Source of the DNA: Sipunculus nudus
Lineage: Eukaryota > Annelida > Sipuncula > Golfingiida > Sipunculidae
Assembly: GCA_026874595.1 (NCBI GenBank)
Contig: CM049322.1
Location: 47,959,840 to 48,023,839 of the forward strand
DNA: 64,000 bases
Direction of reading: 5' to 3'
Shown piece after piece: positions 22,496 through 36,800 of the stretch. The notes under the pieces were generated by a model. That model worked only from the letters and a program-made list of their open reading frames with translations. It was not told the origin of the DNA and made no database searches. Each line of letters opens with the position of its first letter. Position 1 is the first letter of the stretch. The position numbers and the translations under genes were made by a program.

Positions 22496-25400
22496 TGATG
22501 AAATTCCTGAAGTTTTAATTAGACGACAATAAAACATATTAATTCAGAAATATATAAAACGTATCGCACAGTTGTCCTGCTGTAATTATCAACACCCTCC
22601 AGTCATGTTGAAAACCCTCTCACCGACTGTCCTATTTATACAACCCTCCATGCGGAGAAATAATAGGTTTTATGCGTTTTGTACAGATGAAAGAATTTCC
22701 CGTTACGATTGAAGAATCATTTGTTTTGTTCAAATAGGAGTATTGTCCATTATTTATATATGTACAAAAAATTTATGGTTTGTTAATTTTTATAAAAACG
22801 TGCTGATAAGTGCAACCTTGGTCTCTTTGATTAAACTCGTATGCGTGAAGTGTGTGCCGACAAACAAACTTGCTTGAATGGCAAAGGCTTGAAGTGTCCA
22901 CGAAGGTAGCACGTGTCACTCAAGTTTCATTTGCCTGTTGTTTGCTTATTCAACGCCGATGACAACCTTGATTGATATATAAATGCCTATATTTAGTCAA
23001 CCGCTGGTACTCAACCTGTTTACCAAGTCAATGCCCTGCTTTTATTTCAGATAAGTGTACCGTTACAACTGTTTATCTGGGTCAAATATATACGGCCAAT
23101 GTAATGATTCGTTTAACTTTAGAATCTTACTTATGTAGATCGAAGGATCGCTGAGTATCAGGACGTCAATGTTCTTATCTCAAGTGTTTCGTTGCTACGG
23201 ACGCATATAGGCTGATTCATTCGTGACCAAAAACATATCAGACCGCAGGCACCTGGTCGCAGTCAAAGTCCTCCACTTGAAATACCATTGACGTGGCATT
23301 TTCAATAAGTATTGTGTGAAAATTGTGTGGCCAGCACATGTAATGCACATTTATGTTTCTTAATTGTGTAAACTGGGGAACGGATCTGTAAGAAATGTTA
23401 TGTTCAATAGGCTATAGTATTCATTCTGGGTTGACAAATGTTACTTGTTAATTTGAAATTATTCTTTTTGTATGTTTCTGTTCAAATCCAAGGTTCATTT
23501 ATAGGTAGACTAATTTATTGGCGGTGAAAATTATCGGAATTATCGAGTGAGTAATCTGTAAATATATGACCAGACTCAATTCCTAATCGTTATTCCAACA
23601 TAGGCTGGCTATGTGTTAGTGTGAGGCCATATAAACTGGACTTGTGCAGTTTATATACTGTTCGTTCACTTATGTATGATATTTATGTTTTGCATGTTCA
23701 GGCATTTAGTTTTCCCAAGTTATTACTCGTACCAAGTGAGTATTTATTTTATTTTATGTATCCTTTTGATCAAATTTATTCCGGAGCAATTTTTTTTTAA
23801 TATTCACAAGGATGTATGATAATAGGTAATGTTCTGATAAAATGTGATATATTGTGATATCATGTGACATATTTGGGACTCACAGTAAAGGCAGAAGGCA
23901 CTCATGACAATGCAGACAAACATAAGCAGTTCCCAGTTGCCATCAGCCCATTTTGTGTATCTGAGTAAAGCGGAGGTTATAGTGTGTTACAGCCCTTTCT
24001 TGTGACATACACATGCAAAAGGTATTAGGTCCCTATAGAACCAGGCACAGAGACTGGCTCATTTGTGTCACATATGGCTCTATTATCAATACCATTCCCA
24101 TGATCCCGGTTACGTCAAGAGCATGCAAATTTCCTGGTTATGTGTAGCAGCGTCACCTTAAAAAATAAATATAAAAAGGTAATCGTGTCTAACAGTTACA
24201 ATGCAATTTATATTTTTAAAGTAATAACTGGATTATTGGCTAATAATTTAACACCTGTATAGAGGTTATTTTACAATCAATTTCTTCAATGTATATGCTG
24301 TCTGGCTTTTTCTATGCACGTACCATCACAGGATTTCAATGGACGTGTTTTACAAGTGTATATAAATTTGTGTTAGTATAAATGTTGCACCACTAATCGC
24401 GGCAAATGCTAGTTCGTGAGCAGGTGTAAGTCAATGTTTCAGAACGAAATATTTGTAGATACTATGAATTTCAAAGGATAAACTACTATAATGTGTGTAA
24501 ATTTAACATACCTGGTGTTTGATGAGGCCAATTAAATTTGTAATATGGATTTATTTTATAGCTTTTCAAAACACGTAGCAGTAAGACAATCTCACGATTC
24601 ATTGAAACTTCAAGTGAAAATTTGACATAAAATATACCGCCGTCTAATTCGATCCTTTACTTGCCAATTTTCGGTTTAGTATATATACACTCTAAACATT
24701 TTAAATTTTTTTACATTTCTAGGGCAAGATGTACGGGTCCAGGAATTCTGCGTCTCTCTGTGAAAAGGGTAATCATAACTGATCATTACAATGTCTGTCA
24801 TGACGTAGTATTTCCATTTGGTCTTGCTTAGCGCATAAGGGCATGTCTGTATTATTTTTTTTTTCTGTTACTTGTTCTAAATGATTTGTGAATAAATAAG
24901 TAAATTAATTTTGAATGGTGGAAGGTTGGTGTCATGGGCGAATTAATACTGGGCTGACCTGGACGCGCATACAGACGTCGATGGATTTATGTAGTCTGTG
25001 AATGATCTTTAGGTATGTCCAGCTAATTATGCAGTATTTTTTTGTTTCGAGGCATCATATCCTTGTGTCTGTCATTCCCCCATATGTGGTGCAGCATTTG
25101 TAACACAGTGACCTAATGTTGGGTTTGTAAGCAGACGTAAAAGACCCTCCAAGTATATAAAGCAAAACGTTTCTAGGTCCAATGGTTAAGATATTAAAAA
25201 TGTTAGTATATTACAATTTATCATTCATATTCACAGTGGGAAAATATTTTAGCGAGTCCTTTTAATTACATAAATTATCTTTCAAAAGAGAGGTCACAGA
25301 AAGTAACCTTTTGCAGGATGACAAATCTGTAACATTACAATCGGTTCCACAGTAACTACGATCAGGGACGGATAAAGGAATTTAGAACATCGGGGTTGAG

Positions 25401-27837
25401 TTTACAGGGTAAGGTGGTCCAATGGTAAAGGAATATTTGCAAAATTTAGACTATAATGGTGCAATCTGAAATGGTTTAGTCATTATGCTTGTGCTATTCT
25501 AATTCCAAAATTGTTTAGGTCGAAAAATGGGAAGGAGATAAAGAGGGGAGGTTGCAATCCCCTTGCTCATGGATGGCCAGTGCTCTTAAACCGATTTGTC
25601 TTCCTTGTCCTTGTCCAGCCTCTTAAAATCAGTAGTTAATCTGTTCGTGATAAGTCGGGTGATTCATGCTTTCTTGCGGTTATGGTTTTTTTGTAACACC
25701 GAGTCAGCAAACGAGCTAGGTCGTTCTTTGCTAGCCTTTACATAGAGGAACAGTATCTGCAACCAGTAATCGTGTTATGTCCGAACTCCCTGCTTTTGAT
25801 TAATCTTGCAGTATACTACCAAGAATCCAGAGAACCATATTATGAATTTATGCTAATCCTGAATAAAATAAAACTGCAGCTACAAATCTAATTAAATAAG
25901 AATTAAACTCGTTTTGCATTTGCCGTCTAAGCAAATAAACCAAATAGTTTGCTTAAGTATGAATTTCACAGTACGATAGGAATCTCAGAAAAGGTTACAC
26001 ACTCAAACGTTGCCCGTGAATATTAAAAAGTCAACAGATAACATGAACAAAAACAAGTGACCCACGGGTCCTGACGCTCAGTTGAATTTACATAGAAGTG
26101 CTGGATGTATTAATTATTCGTGTTATAATATGGTGAAATCATTTACTTAAGGGGCCATGAACAATGAGGCAGAGTGATAAACATTGTGTTTTTGACCAAC
26201 GTCCTTAAAAATAGGTAACAGCGACCTTTCTTCTGGTTGCCCGAGAATATTTTGCCAGTCGCTTGCATATTATAGATCACCTTGCTCTAGTCTTAGGTTT
26301 CCAAGGAGATTTCACCAGAACCTCCTTGGATGTTGTGTCAGACGAATCCAGGTATATTGGTTACAATTTGTACCCTGACTATCTGATGTGGTTAAAATGT
26401 AGTTTTTGAATAGTAGTTCGCATGATAGTATTACCATGGGTAATTTCACGTTTCCCAGGAGATTTTAACAAGACTTTCCTGGATATTATGTAAAAAGTTT
26501 CTTGGTATTACAGATACAGTTTGTAATTGTGCCTTGTCTGACTGCTTAAAATCATGTTTGTAGCCAGTCGCTCAAAGAATATAGATCATCGTTATCTAGT
26601 TTCAGGTTTCCACGAAATATGCCCAGAACCTTTCTGGATATAACACAAGATGATTCAAGGCCTAACGGATACAGTTTGGGCCTGACTTTCAGGGTGCTTA
26701 ATACATTTTTCCCGTAAACCTTGCAGAATATAAGTCATGGTAACATAATTTCAGGTTTTCGAGGATATTTGTCTAGGACCTCCCTGAATGAGCAATTTCT
26801 AGGCCAAATGGATACAATTTGTGGACCTTCTGACTCTCTGGTTGCTCAAAAACATGTTTATTGGACAGTAGCTCGCAGAATATAGGTTACCGTGACCTAA
26901 TTCCGAGTTTCCATTGAAATTGGCCTGGGACCACCCTGGCTGCACAGTTAGCAGTTTCTAGTTCTAACGAATACAATTTGTTCCCTGTTAACGTCCGGGC
27001 TTTCTCATTTGTATGTTTAAAAATTGAGAATATATGCGTAAACATTCGAAAATATACAGGTGGTGCCACTAGCCTTTAGAAACTGATAAAATACTCTATA
27101 ATCAATACTCTTGGAAAGAATCATGGCAATCAGTACAATAGTTATTTAGATACTAGTGCATTGGTGTCAATATGTTTATTATTCTGCGGGGTACTTGTGA
27201 GCCCCATAGCTAAAAAAATATAGGCCGCAGAACCAAAATTTTGGGTTTCTAAGGTGATTTTTATTATCCTCCATGGGTGTTCAGTAAGAAATTTGTAGGT
27301 CCTGTGATTACGATTTGCGTCATGTTAACGGACGCCTGAACGGGGCGTCGGACAAAAGTGATCGCTGAAAGTCATCTAAGCTAAAACTGTTACCAATCAT
27401 TTTGCTTTATCAACTGGCAAACAGGCTGAAAGCGACCGGACACTAGTTTCCATGACAAAAGATAAAATGTCATTTTCCATTCAGCCATAGTGTTTGTATT
27501 TTTCGTCACAAGTGTTGATTTTCATAAAAAACTCTATATAATAAAAAGTGTACTATATGTAAACATTTATATCCTACGTTTGTACTAAAATTATCACACA
27601 TATACATACTCAGCATTAACATAATTATTTAAAGACAGGTGCACGAATTGCTAATGTGTGACGTTGTTAATTCATCGATCAACCGGTTATCATAGATGTA
27701 ATTATATAGACCAGAGCAGCATCTGCTCTCACTAAGCTGAGAGTCACAATTATCCCATGACGATGCTTACTTTTATTCTTATGATCATTCAAGAAACATT
27801 CCTGTGTCATGCATCATCAGCCAATCCGTGCGTAAAT

Positions 27838-27869
27838 AGGAAGGGAAAGGAAGGGAAGGGAAGGGAAGT
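27838..27869. repeat. GGGAA-type microsatellite
   Basis: Repeated AGGGAA/AAGGG units at the place where copy A has TA/GA runs and where copy C is joined by a deletion. Confidence 0.85.
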
Positions 27870-28018
27870 CCAAACAATCGCCACTCAGTGCTAGCATTCT
27901 TGGCATCAGGATCGTTTATAATCCAAAACATGTTAAGCATTCAGAACATGAACGGCCCAGGAGTCTTATAAATTTAGACACTGTATACACACTGGATTAA
28001 TGTAAAACTTGCTGATAA

Positions 28019-28034
28019 GCCCGGTATACCGGGC
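28019..28034. promoter_or_regulatory. Conserved 16-bp perfect palindrome, copy B
   Basis: GCCCGGTATACCGGGC, identical to the copy A palindrome, 650 bases before the signal-peptide ATG. Confidence 0.45.
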
Positions 28035-28547
28035 CTTTTACCAGGGCTTGGGAGATGAATTAACGGATATGAGAAATGTTGGCACAGTTTTTTTTTAAAT
28101 AAGCTAAATGAAAATATAGATTTTCAGTTGAATACTGTCCTAATTAGATATATACAAATATTTGTGTTTGCATTTACTTGTGTGGCGCTGCGCTCATGGC
28201 AAGAAGTTCATATACCTGTGTGTTTACCTTGAACACATGGTGAAAGATGGTGTTAACATTTGCAACATTCACCCATAATCATGTGTACATTAACAATTAT
28301 TTATTCTCATATCGGCAAGGACACTGCGGGAACAATAACCTTTAAAATGAGGTATCTCACAGTATCGACGCAACGCGGTTTCAGAGAATATTGCGGACAG
28401 ATATGGGCCAAGTTCCTTTTACAAGTATTAAATGTATTTGTGCATCACTACTTTTGTGATCTAAAATCAGGTCAAGGCTGATGAACGGTATCAAACTAAC
28501 GTGTATATTTTTTGTGAGCCTTTGTCAACGCACCTATAAGACCAAAG

Positions 28548-28554
28548 TATAAAA
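28548..28554 (+). promoter_or_regulatory. Candidate TATA box, copy B peptide gene
   Basis: TATAAAA in the same CCAAAG context as copies A and C, 130 bases upstream of the ATG. Confidence 0.4.
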
Positions 28555-28683
28555 CATTTTGTAGTACGTCATTGATAATCTATTGACTTAAAAAAGAACG
28601 CTTAGTACCTTGGACAGGTTCGAGTAGTCAAGCATATATGTAAGGAAGTGCGACCTGCATTTGCTGGCAGATTTCTTTCCAAC

Positions 28684-29043
28684 ATGACAGCCACTATCTT
28701 GTTTTTCTTAATCCTGTGCAATCTGGCCTCAGGCAGCGGTAAGTCTAATTCACGTGTCAGGTTTACATCTACTATATTGTCATTTATATGGCGTTTTAAT
28801 GTTCATTTTATTTTTAGAATATTCGCTTATATTCCTCAGAGTAAGGAAATCGACGCCCTGTACGCAAACCTATACATTTGACCATGTATGCCAACTTTTT
28901 TTGTGATGTATCATGTTGCTGCAGTTCCGTTCACTGAAGTGCATTGTGTAATCAAACCCACTGGCCCCGTCTATATAATATCAGGCACGTGGTCACCAAG
29001 CCAACAGTGCAGCAAAATTAAAGCTGACGATATGCTGTCATAG
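28684..29043 (+). CDS. Short secreted peptide gene, copy B (two exons, truncated)
   Basis: Exon 1 (28684-28738) encodes MTATILFFLILCNLASGS, a signal peptide shortened at the start compared with copy A, ending at a GGTAAGT donor. Exon 2 begins at 28940 after CACTGAAG. The phase-1 join gives V-H-C-V-I-K-P-T-G and the frame ends at TAG 29041-29043, 52 residues in all. The mature part has ISGTWSPSQQCSKIK as in copy A. One extra base at the deletion joint shifts the tail to ADDMLS instead of LTTCCHRQ, so A and B end differently although they share the same joint. No known domain is recognised. The frame is open and could still be expressed. Confidence 0.5.
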
Positions 29044-29308
29044 GCAGTAACTACACTTGAAAAAGTCAGTTCTATTTTGGGATACACCATAACGACTCAT
29101 CGTTCTAATTGCTACTAATATTTCTACTTTGAAAAGCCATAATGTGCTAAATCTGTTGCATTTACACCAACTATTTACTATAGCTATTCCTAAGGCCTTT
29201 GTGTCTAACCATTACGAAATTTGTAAGATACTTAATTCAATCGGAAGACACAGAAAGGCACACAGCTTTGTTCAGAAAGCTAAATATTCACGTATTCTTC
29301 ATACATTC

Positions 29309-29311
<3 letters not shown>

Positions 29312-29365
<54 letters not shown>
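29312..29365. repeat. (TA)n microsatellite, copy B
   Basis: A long TA run that creates spurious Y/I reading frames on both strands. Confidence 0.92.
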
Positions 29366-29366
<1 letters not shown>

Positions 29367-29368
<2 letters not shown>

Positions 29369-29448
29369 GGATCGTGTAGTCGGGACCAAGAAAAGTGGTC
29401 GTAATTGCGGGGGTGGTCGTAAGGCGAGGTTCCACTGTATATATTCCT
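29367..29448. mobile_element. Short dispersed-repeat fragment next to the TA run
   Basis: A GC-rich stretch, absent from copies A and C, that contains GTCGGGACC, GTGGTCGTAATTGCGG and AGGCGAGGTTCCACTGTA. GTGGTCGT...GGTTCCACTGTA blocks occur widely in invertebrate transposons, to my recollection. It probably entered together with, or within, the TA run. Confidence 0.35.
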
Positions 29449-30183
29449 GATATATCACCAAATATTTTTTTATTGATCTGTTGCAAATATTTAAATTCTT
29501 TCTTATTTAATTTGGTGTTAATGTACAAGATTCTACTGCTAAATCGGCTGGTAAACTGGTCAGGATCATTCGGTTAATGATGTTCACATATTTAAATGCC
29601 GTTTAAAGAATGAACTACATTTTATTTTTAAAAATCCCTAGATAGATGCCGAAAATCACACGGACAAACATGCGTTGAATTTCGACCTGTAGAAGTTTAA
29701 CCCTTTAGAAGAACATGATTTATTAAGAAATAGAAGGATATGGGAACTCTTCCCATCTCTTAATTCGTCTAACCAAAATATCTGACTGAAGGTTTTTAAA
29801 ATGCAGTATAAACACATATGCACATACATGTATCTGCATAACAATGGGTATGAAAGGCTCAAATGTTGAAAACACATTTTTAATAGGCACGCGCTCAATC
29901 CAGCTTTCAACCAGGAGGACATGGGTCTCTAGAGGCTGGGATGATTAGTGATACGGCACTATTTTTTTTATCTGACCACCCCGGTGCTTTTTATTTTGCT
30001 TTTTGTTTGTTTTTCTGGGCTCTTTGTAAAAATACAGGGAACGGCATCCTAATAATATGATTATTGAAGACAGGAGATAAAATATAGATCCTTTGAGTGA
30101 ATTCCAAAGATTTGCTAAGTCATCAGACTAGTGTCTTCCTGATTGTATGGTTCGTTTACAATGAATGAAAACTACATCAAATA

Positions 30184-30307
30184 AGGGGGAAGTTAAATAA
30201 AACCTAGCAAAAAAGTTAACTCATATATGACACATTATTTGAATAATAAAATTATGCATGTTCTATGATATACACACATCATAAATGACTACATAGAGAC
30301 AAAATTG

Positions 30308-30359
<52 letters not shown>

Positions 30360-30757
30360 GAATTCAGAGACAGAAGCTTTGCATATCTTTATATATATAT
30401 GTGAGTGTGTGTGTGTGAAAGGGTGTGTATTTGTGTGTGTGTGTGTTACCTGCAAACTGTGTAACCATGCATTACATATGATGACTGAACATTTCAGGTA
30501 AATGAAATGACTGATTCTCTCAGGAATTAGGTGTAGTAACTAAAATTTCCAGGCATTAGTAGTAATCACTATAATTCGGTCATAAATATAACACAATAGG
30601 CGGGTGTCTTAGGCAATTTTTTAACAACCTAATCTCAATTCCATATCCTCTATTTTGCTAAGTAGACAGCTTAACCTATGTATGTTTAGATTTTGCAGAA
30701 CACCAATTTTCTCATACACATTTTACCTAATAATGATTCAAATAATGACTTTTATAC
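30184..30757. mobile_element. Insertion specific to copy B
   Basis: Copy A reads ACTACATCAAATACGGATCAG without a break. Copy B reads ACTACATCAAATA, then about 570 extra bases, then TATACGGATCAG. The insert holds a TA run at 30312-30356 and GT-rich stretches at about 30401-30446. No coding sequence is seen. The repeated ATA at the two joints is too short to prove a target-site duplication. Confidence 0.45.
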
Positions 30758-30829
30758 GGATCAGCTCTCTTCGTCTACTGATTTATTGTTGAGGGCGGCG
30801 TTGGAAAATTTTTAAACTACACACTGAAA

Positions 30830-33800
30830 TCAATCATTGGTTAGTTATCAGCGCCGTCTGGGGTAAGATGTTAATAATCATCAATTAGTTATCAGCCGCA
30901 TCTGGTGTAAGATGTTAACAATCATCGATTAGTTTTCAGCACCATCTGGTGTAAGATGTTAACAATCATTGATCAGATATCAGGGCCATTTGGGGAAAGA
31001 TGTTAAAAATCATTGATTAGACATCAACGCCATCTGTTGTAAGATGGTAACAAGCATTGAACAGAAATTAGAGCAATCTGGTGTGAAATGTTAACAATCA
31101 TTGATTAGGTATCAGCGCCATCTTGTGTAAGGTGTTTATAATTGTTTTAAGTTATCATCGCCATCTGGTGATAGATTTTAACAATCATTGATTCGTTATG
31201 AGCGCCATCTGGTGTAAAATGTTCCCAATCATTGATTGTCATCAGTGCCATCTGGTTTTAGATTTTAACAATCATTCATTAGTTCTTACCACCATCAGGT
31301 GTAAGATTTTAACAATCATTGCTCAGACATCAGCGCCATTTGGTGTAAGATGTTTGCAATCATTGATTATTTATCATCGCTATATGGTGTATGATTCTTA
31401 GAGTCAATGCTCAGATATCAGCGCCATCTGGTGTAAGATTTTTAGATTCATTGAGTAGCTGAATCAACGCCAACCGGTTTAAGCTATTTACAATCACAAA
31501 TAAATTATCATCGCCATATTTTGGTAGATGTTTACAATGAATGGTTAGTTATCAACACCGTCTGGGGTAAGATGTTAATAATCATCAATTAGTTATCAGC
31601 CGCATCTGGTGTAAGATGTTAACAATCATCGATTAGTTTTCAGCACCATCTAGTGTAAGATGTTCACAATCATTGGTAAGTTATCAGCGCCATGTGGTGT
31701 CAGATTTTAACAATCATTGATTCGTTATGAGCGCCATCTGGTGTAAGATGTTCACAATCATTAATTTGTCATCAGCGCCATCTGGTGTAAGAATTTAACA
31801 GTCAATGCTCACATATCAGCGCCATCTGGTGTGAGATTTTTATATCCATTGAGTAGCTGAATCAACGCCATCCGGTTTAAGCTATTTACAATCACAAATA
31901 AATTATTTTCGACATCTTTTGGTAGATGTTTACAATCATTGGTTAGTTTTCAGCGCCGTCTGGGGTAAGATGTTAATAATCATCAATTAGTTTTCAGCCG
32001 ATTAGTTTTCAGCACCATCTGGTGTAAGATGTTAACAATCATTGATCAGATATCAGGGCCTTTTGGAGAAAGATGCTAAAAATCATTGATTAGACATCAA
32101 CGCCATCTGTTGTAAGATGGTAACAATCATTGGACAGTTGAATCAGCGCCATCCGGTGTAAGATATCTAAAATCATTGTTAAGTTATCATCGCCATCTAG
32201 TGATAGATGTTTATAATCATTCATTAGTTCTTACAACCATCAGGTGTAAGATTTTAACAATCATTGCTCAGACATCAGCGCCATTTGGTGTAGGATGTTT
32301 GCAATCATTGATTATTTATCAGCACAATCTTGAGTAAAATGTTAACAATCATTGATTAGTGATCAGGGTCATCTGGTGTAAGATGTTTATGATCATTGAT
32401 TAGGTGAATCAGCGCAAACTGGTGTATGGTTGTTACAATCACTGATAAGTTTTCAGCGCCATCTGGTGTAAGATGTTAAGAATCATCGATTAGTTATCAG
32501 CGTCATTTGGTGTAAGATTTTAACAATCATTGATTAGTTAACAGCGCCATCTGGTGTAAGATGTAAACAATCATTCATCAGATATCAGCCCAATCTGGTT
32601 TAAGATCTTTACAATCAATAATTAGTTATCAGCGCCATCTGACGTCAGATTTTCAAAATAACTGATTATTTATCAAGGCCAAGTGGCGTACGATGTTTAT
32701 AATCAAGGACTAGTTGTATCAGCGCCATCTGGTATAAGATTTTAATAATCATTGATTACTTATCAGCCTATCTGGTGTAAGATGTTAAAAATCATTGATT
32801 TGTTTCTAGCGCCATTTCGTGTAAAATGTTAAGAATCACTGAACAGCTATCAGGGCCTTTTGATGTGAGATGTCAACAATCATTGATTAGTTAACAGCGC
32901 TCCCTAATGTAAGATATTAACAATGATTGATCAGATATTATAGCGCCATCTGACGTGAGATTTTAACAATCATTCATTAGGTATCAGCCCCATCTGGGGA
33001 AAGATGTTAACAATCATTGATTAAATATCCGAGCCATCTGGTGTAAAATGTTTATAATCGTGGATATGTTAATTCAGCGCCATCCGGTGTAAGATATTAA
33101 CCATCATTAATTGGTTATTATCTATATCTGGAGGTAAATGTTTACAATCTGGTGTTTTCAATCATTTACCAGATATTAAGGCCTTTTGGTGTTAGAAGTT
33201 ATCAGCGCCATCTGTTGTAAGATGTTATCAATCATTGATTGTTTTAGCGCCATCTGGTGTGAGATGTTAAAAATCATTGTTAGATATAAGCGTCATCTGG
33301 TGTGAGTTGTTAACAATCATAAATTAGATATCATCGCCATCTAGATGTTTCCAATCATTGTATAGTTATTAGCGCCATGTTGTGTAAGGTTTTTACATCA
33401 TTGATTTGTTATCAGCGCCATCTTGTGTAAGGTGTTAAAATTGATCAATTAGTTATTCCCGCCATCTGGCGTAAGATTCTTAAAATCATTGCTCAGTTAT
33501 CAATGCCATCTGGTGTAATATGTTTACAATCATGGACTAATTATCAGCGCCATCTGGTGTAAAATATTTACTATCTCCGATTTGTTATCAGCGTCAACTG
33601 GTATAACATCTTAACACTCCTGGATCAGATTTAAGCGCCATTTGATTGTAGATGTTAACAACCATTTATCAGTTATCAGCGCCATCTGGTGTCAGATTTT
33701 TACAACTATTGATTAGGTGAATCAGCGCCATCTGGTGTCACATTTTAAAAAATCATTGATTAGTTTTCAGCCCTATATTGTGTAAGTTGTAAAGAATCAT

Positions 33801-36800
33801 TGATTAGTTTTCAGCGTCATCTGGTGTAAGGTGTTAAGAATCACTGATCAAATATTAGGGCTTTTTGGTGAAAGATGTCGACAATCATTGATCAGGTATC
33901 AGCGCCATCTAGTGTGACATGTTAACAATCATTGATCAGATATTAGCACCATCTGGTGTGAGATGTTTATAATTATTTATTCGCTGAATCAGCGCCATCC
34001 GTTGTAAGATATTTACAATCATTAATTAATTATCATCACCGTCTGTTTTAAGATTTTAACACTCCTTGATCAGATTTCAGCGCACTCGGGTGTAAGATCT
34101 TTAGAGTCAATGATTAGTTATCAGTGCCATCTGGTGTCAGATTTTAAAAATCATTGATTAGTTATCAGCGCCATATGGTATACAATTTTTTATAATCATT
34201 GATTATTTGAATCAGTCCTACCTGGTGTAAGATTTTGACAATCATTAATTAGTTATCAACCCCATATGTTGTAAGATGTTAACAATCACTGATCAGATAT
34301 TAGGGCCTTTTGGTGTAAAATGTCTGCAATTATTGATCAGATATTAGTGCCTTTTGGTGTAAGATGTCAACAGGCAGTTATCAGAAATCAGCGCTATCTC
34401 TTGTAAGATGTTAACAATCATTGATCGATATTAGCGCTATCTCTTGTAAGATGTAACAATCATTGATTAGATATGAGCGCCATCTGTTGTAAAATTTTAA
34501 CAATTGTTGACTAGTTATCAGCCAATCTGGTGTTTTTGATGCTAACAATCATTCATTTGTTATCAGGGCTATCTGGTGTAAGATTTTAACAATCAAAGCT
34601 CAGATATCACCGCCAACTGGGGTAAGATGTTCACAATCAATGTTTAATTATCAGCGCCATCTGGAGTAAGATGTTAACAATCATTGATAAGATATCAGCG
34701 CCATCTGGTGTGATATGTTTATATTCATTGATTAGTTGAATCAGCGCCATCCGGTGTGAGTTATTTACAGTCATTAATAAGTTATCCTCGCCATCTGTTT
34801 GTAGATGTTTACAATCATTGGTTAGTTATCAGCGCCATACAGTGTAAGATTTTTCCAACCATTGATTAGTTATCAGCGCCATCCGGTGTGAAATCTTAAT
34901 ACTCATTGATTAGATATCAGCGCTTTCTGATGTAACATGTTAACAATCATTGATTAAATATCAGCGCCATCTGGTCTAACATCTCTATAATCATTGATTA
35001 GTTGAATCGGCGGCATCCGGTGTAAGATATTTACAATAATTAATTAGTTATCAACGCTATCTGATGGTAGGTGTTTGCAATTATTGAGTAGTTTTCATCC
35101 GGCTGATGTAAGAAGTTTACAGTCTTTTATCATATATTAGGGCCTTTTGGTATAGGAAGTTAAAATTCATTGATCATTTATTAGCGGCATCTGTTTTAAG
35201 ATGTTAACAATCATCAATTAGATATAAGGGCTATCTGGTGTAAGAATTTAACAACCATTGATTAGTTCTTACCACCATCAGGTGTAGGATTGCTCATCAT
35301 TGCTCAGACATCAGCGCCATTTGGTGTAAGATGTTTGCAATCATTGATTATTTATCAGCACCATTTTGAGTAAAATGTTTACCAAGATCGATTAGTTATC
35401 AGCGTCATCTGGTGTAAGATATTTATAATCATTGATTAGTTGAATAAGCGCAATCTGGTGTATCGTTGTTACAATAATTGATTAGTTTTCAGCGCCATCT
35501 GGTGTAAGATGTTTAGAATCATCGATTAGTTATCAGCGCAATCTGGTGTAACATCTTTACAATCATTTAATCATAATTAGTTATCAGCGCCATTTGGAGT
35601 CAGATTTTCACAATAATTGATTATTAATCAAGGCCAATTGATGTACGATGTTTATAATCATTGAATACTTGTATCAGCGCCATCTGGTGTAAGATTTTAA
35701 CAATCACTGATTACTTATCAGCGCTATTTGGTGTAAGATGTTAACAATCATTGATTGGTTTCCAGCGCAGTTTCGTGTAAAATGTTAAAAATTACTGAAC
35801 AGCTATCAGGGCCTTTTGATGTAAGATTTAAACAAGCATTGATTACTTATCAGCGCCCCCTCATGTAAGATGCTATCAATTATTGATCGTTTAAGCGCCA
35901 TCTGGTGTGAGATGTTAACAATCATAGATTATATATCATCGCCGTCTAATGATAGATGTTTACAATCATTGTATAGTTATTAGCGCCATGTGGTGTAAGG
36001 TTTTTATATCATTGATTTGTTATCAGCGCCATCTTGTGTAAGGTGTTAACATTGATTAATTAGTTATCAGCTCCGTCCGGTGTTATATGTGAAAATTTAT
36101 TCATTAGTTAATTACCGCCATCTGGCGTAAGATTTTTAAAATCATTGCTCAGATATCAACAATCATTCATTAGTTATCACCGTTATCAGGGCTATCTGGT
36201 GTACGATTTTAACAATCAAAGCTCAGATATTAGCGCCAACTGGGGTAAGATGTTTACAATCAATGATTAGTTATCAGCGCCATCTGGTGTAAGATGGTAA
36301 CAAAAATTGATTAGTTATCAGCGTCATCTAGTGAAATTATAACACCCCTTGATCTGATTTCAGCGCCATCTGGTGTAAGATGTTAATAACAATTGACTAG
36401 TAATCAGTGCAATCTGGAGTAAGATGTTAACAATCATAGATAAGATATTATCGCCATCTAATGATAGATGTTTACAATCATTGTATAGTTATTAACGCCA
36501 TGTTGTGTAAGGTTTTTACATCAATGATTTGTTATCAGCGCCATCTTGTGCAAGGTGTTTACATTGATCAATTAGTTATCAGCGCCATCTGGTGTTATAT
36601 GTTTGCAATCATTGAGTAGTTTTCAGCGCCATCTGGTGTAAGAAGTTTACAGTCTTTGATCAGATATTAGGGCCTATTGGTGCAAGATGTTAACATTCAT
36701 TGATCAGTTATCAGTGGCATCTGTTGTAAGATGTTAACAGTCATCAATTAGTTATCAGGGCTATCTGGTGTAAGAATTAAATAACCATTGATTAGTTATC

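Larger units (their letters stand above)
22495..30825 (+). repeat. Segmental duplication, copy B body
   Basis: Matches copy A over most of its length. Compared with A it lacks the left foldback arm. It has about 0.95 kb extra at 24000-24950, part of which is shared with copy C near 40350-40640. It has an extra segment at 30184-30757. The right end (TACGGATCAGCT at about 30758) matches A at 17615 and then runs straight into the next minisatellite array. Confidence 0.88.

Noticed and set aside
29129..29528. Three overlapping frames across the copy B TA run
   Set aside because: All depend on the TA repeat for length. The flanking parts are not conserved as protein in copies A and C.
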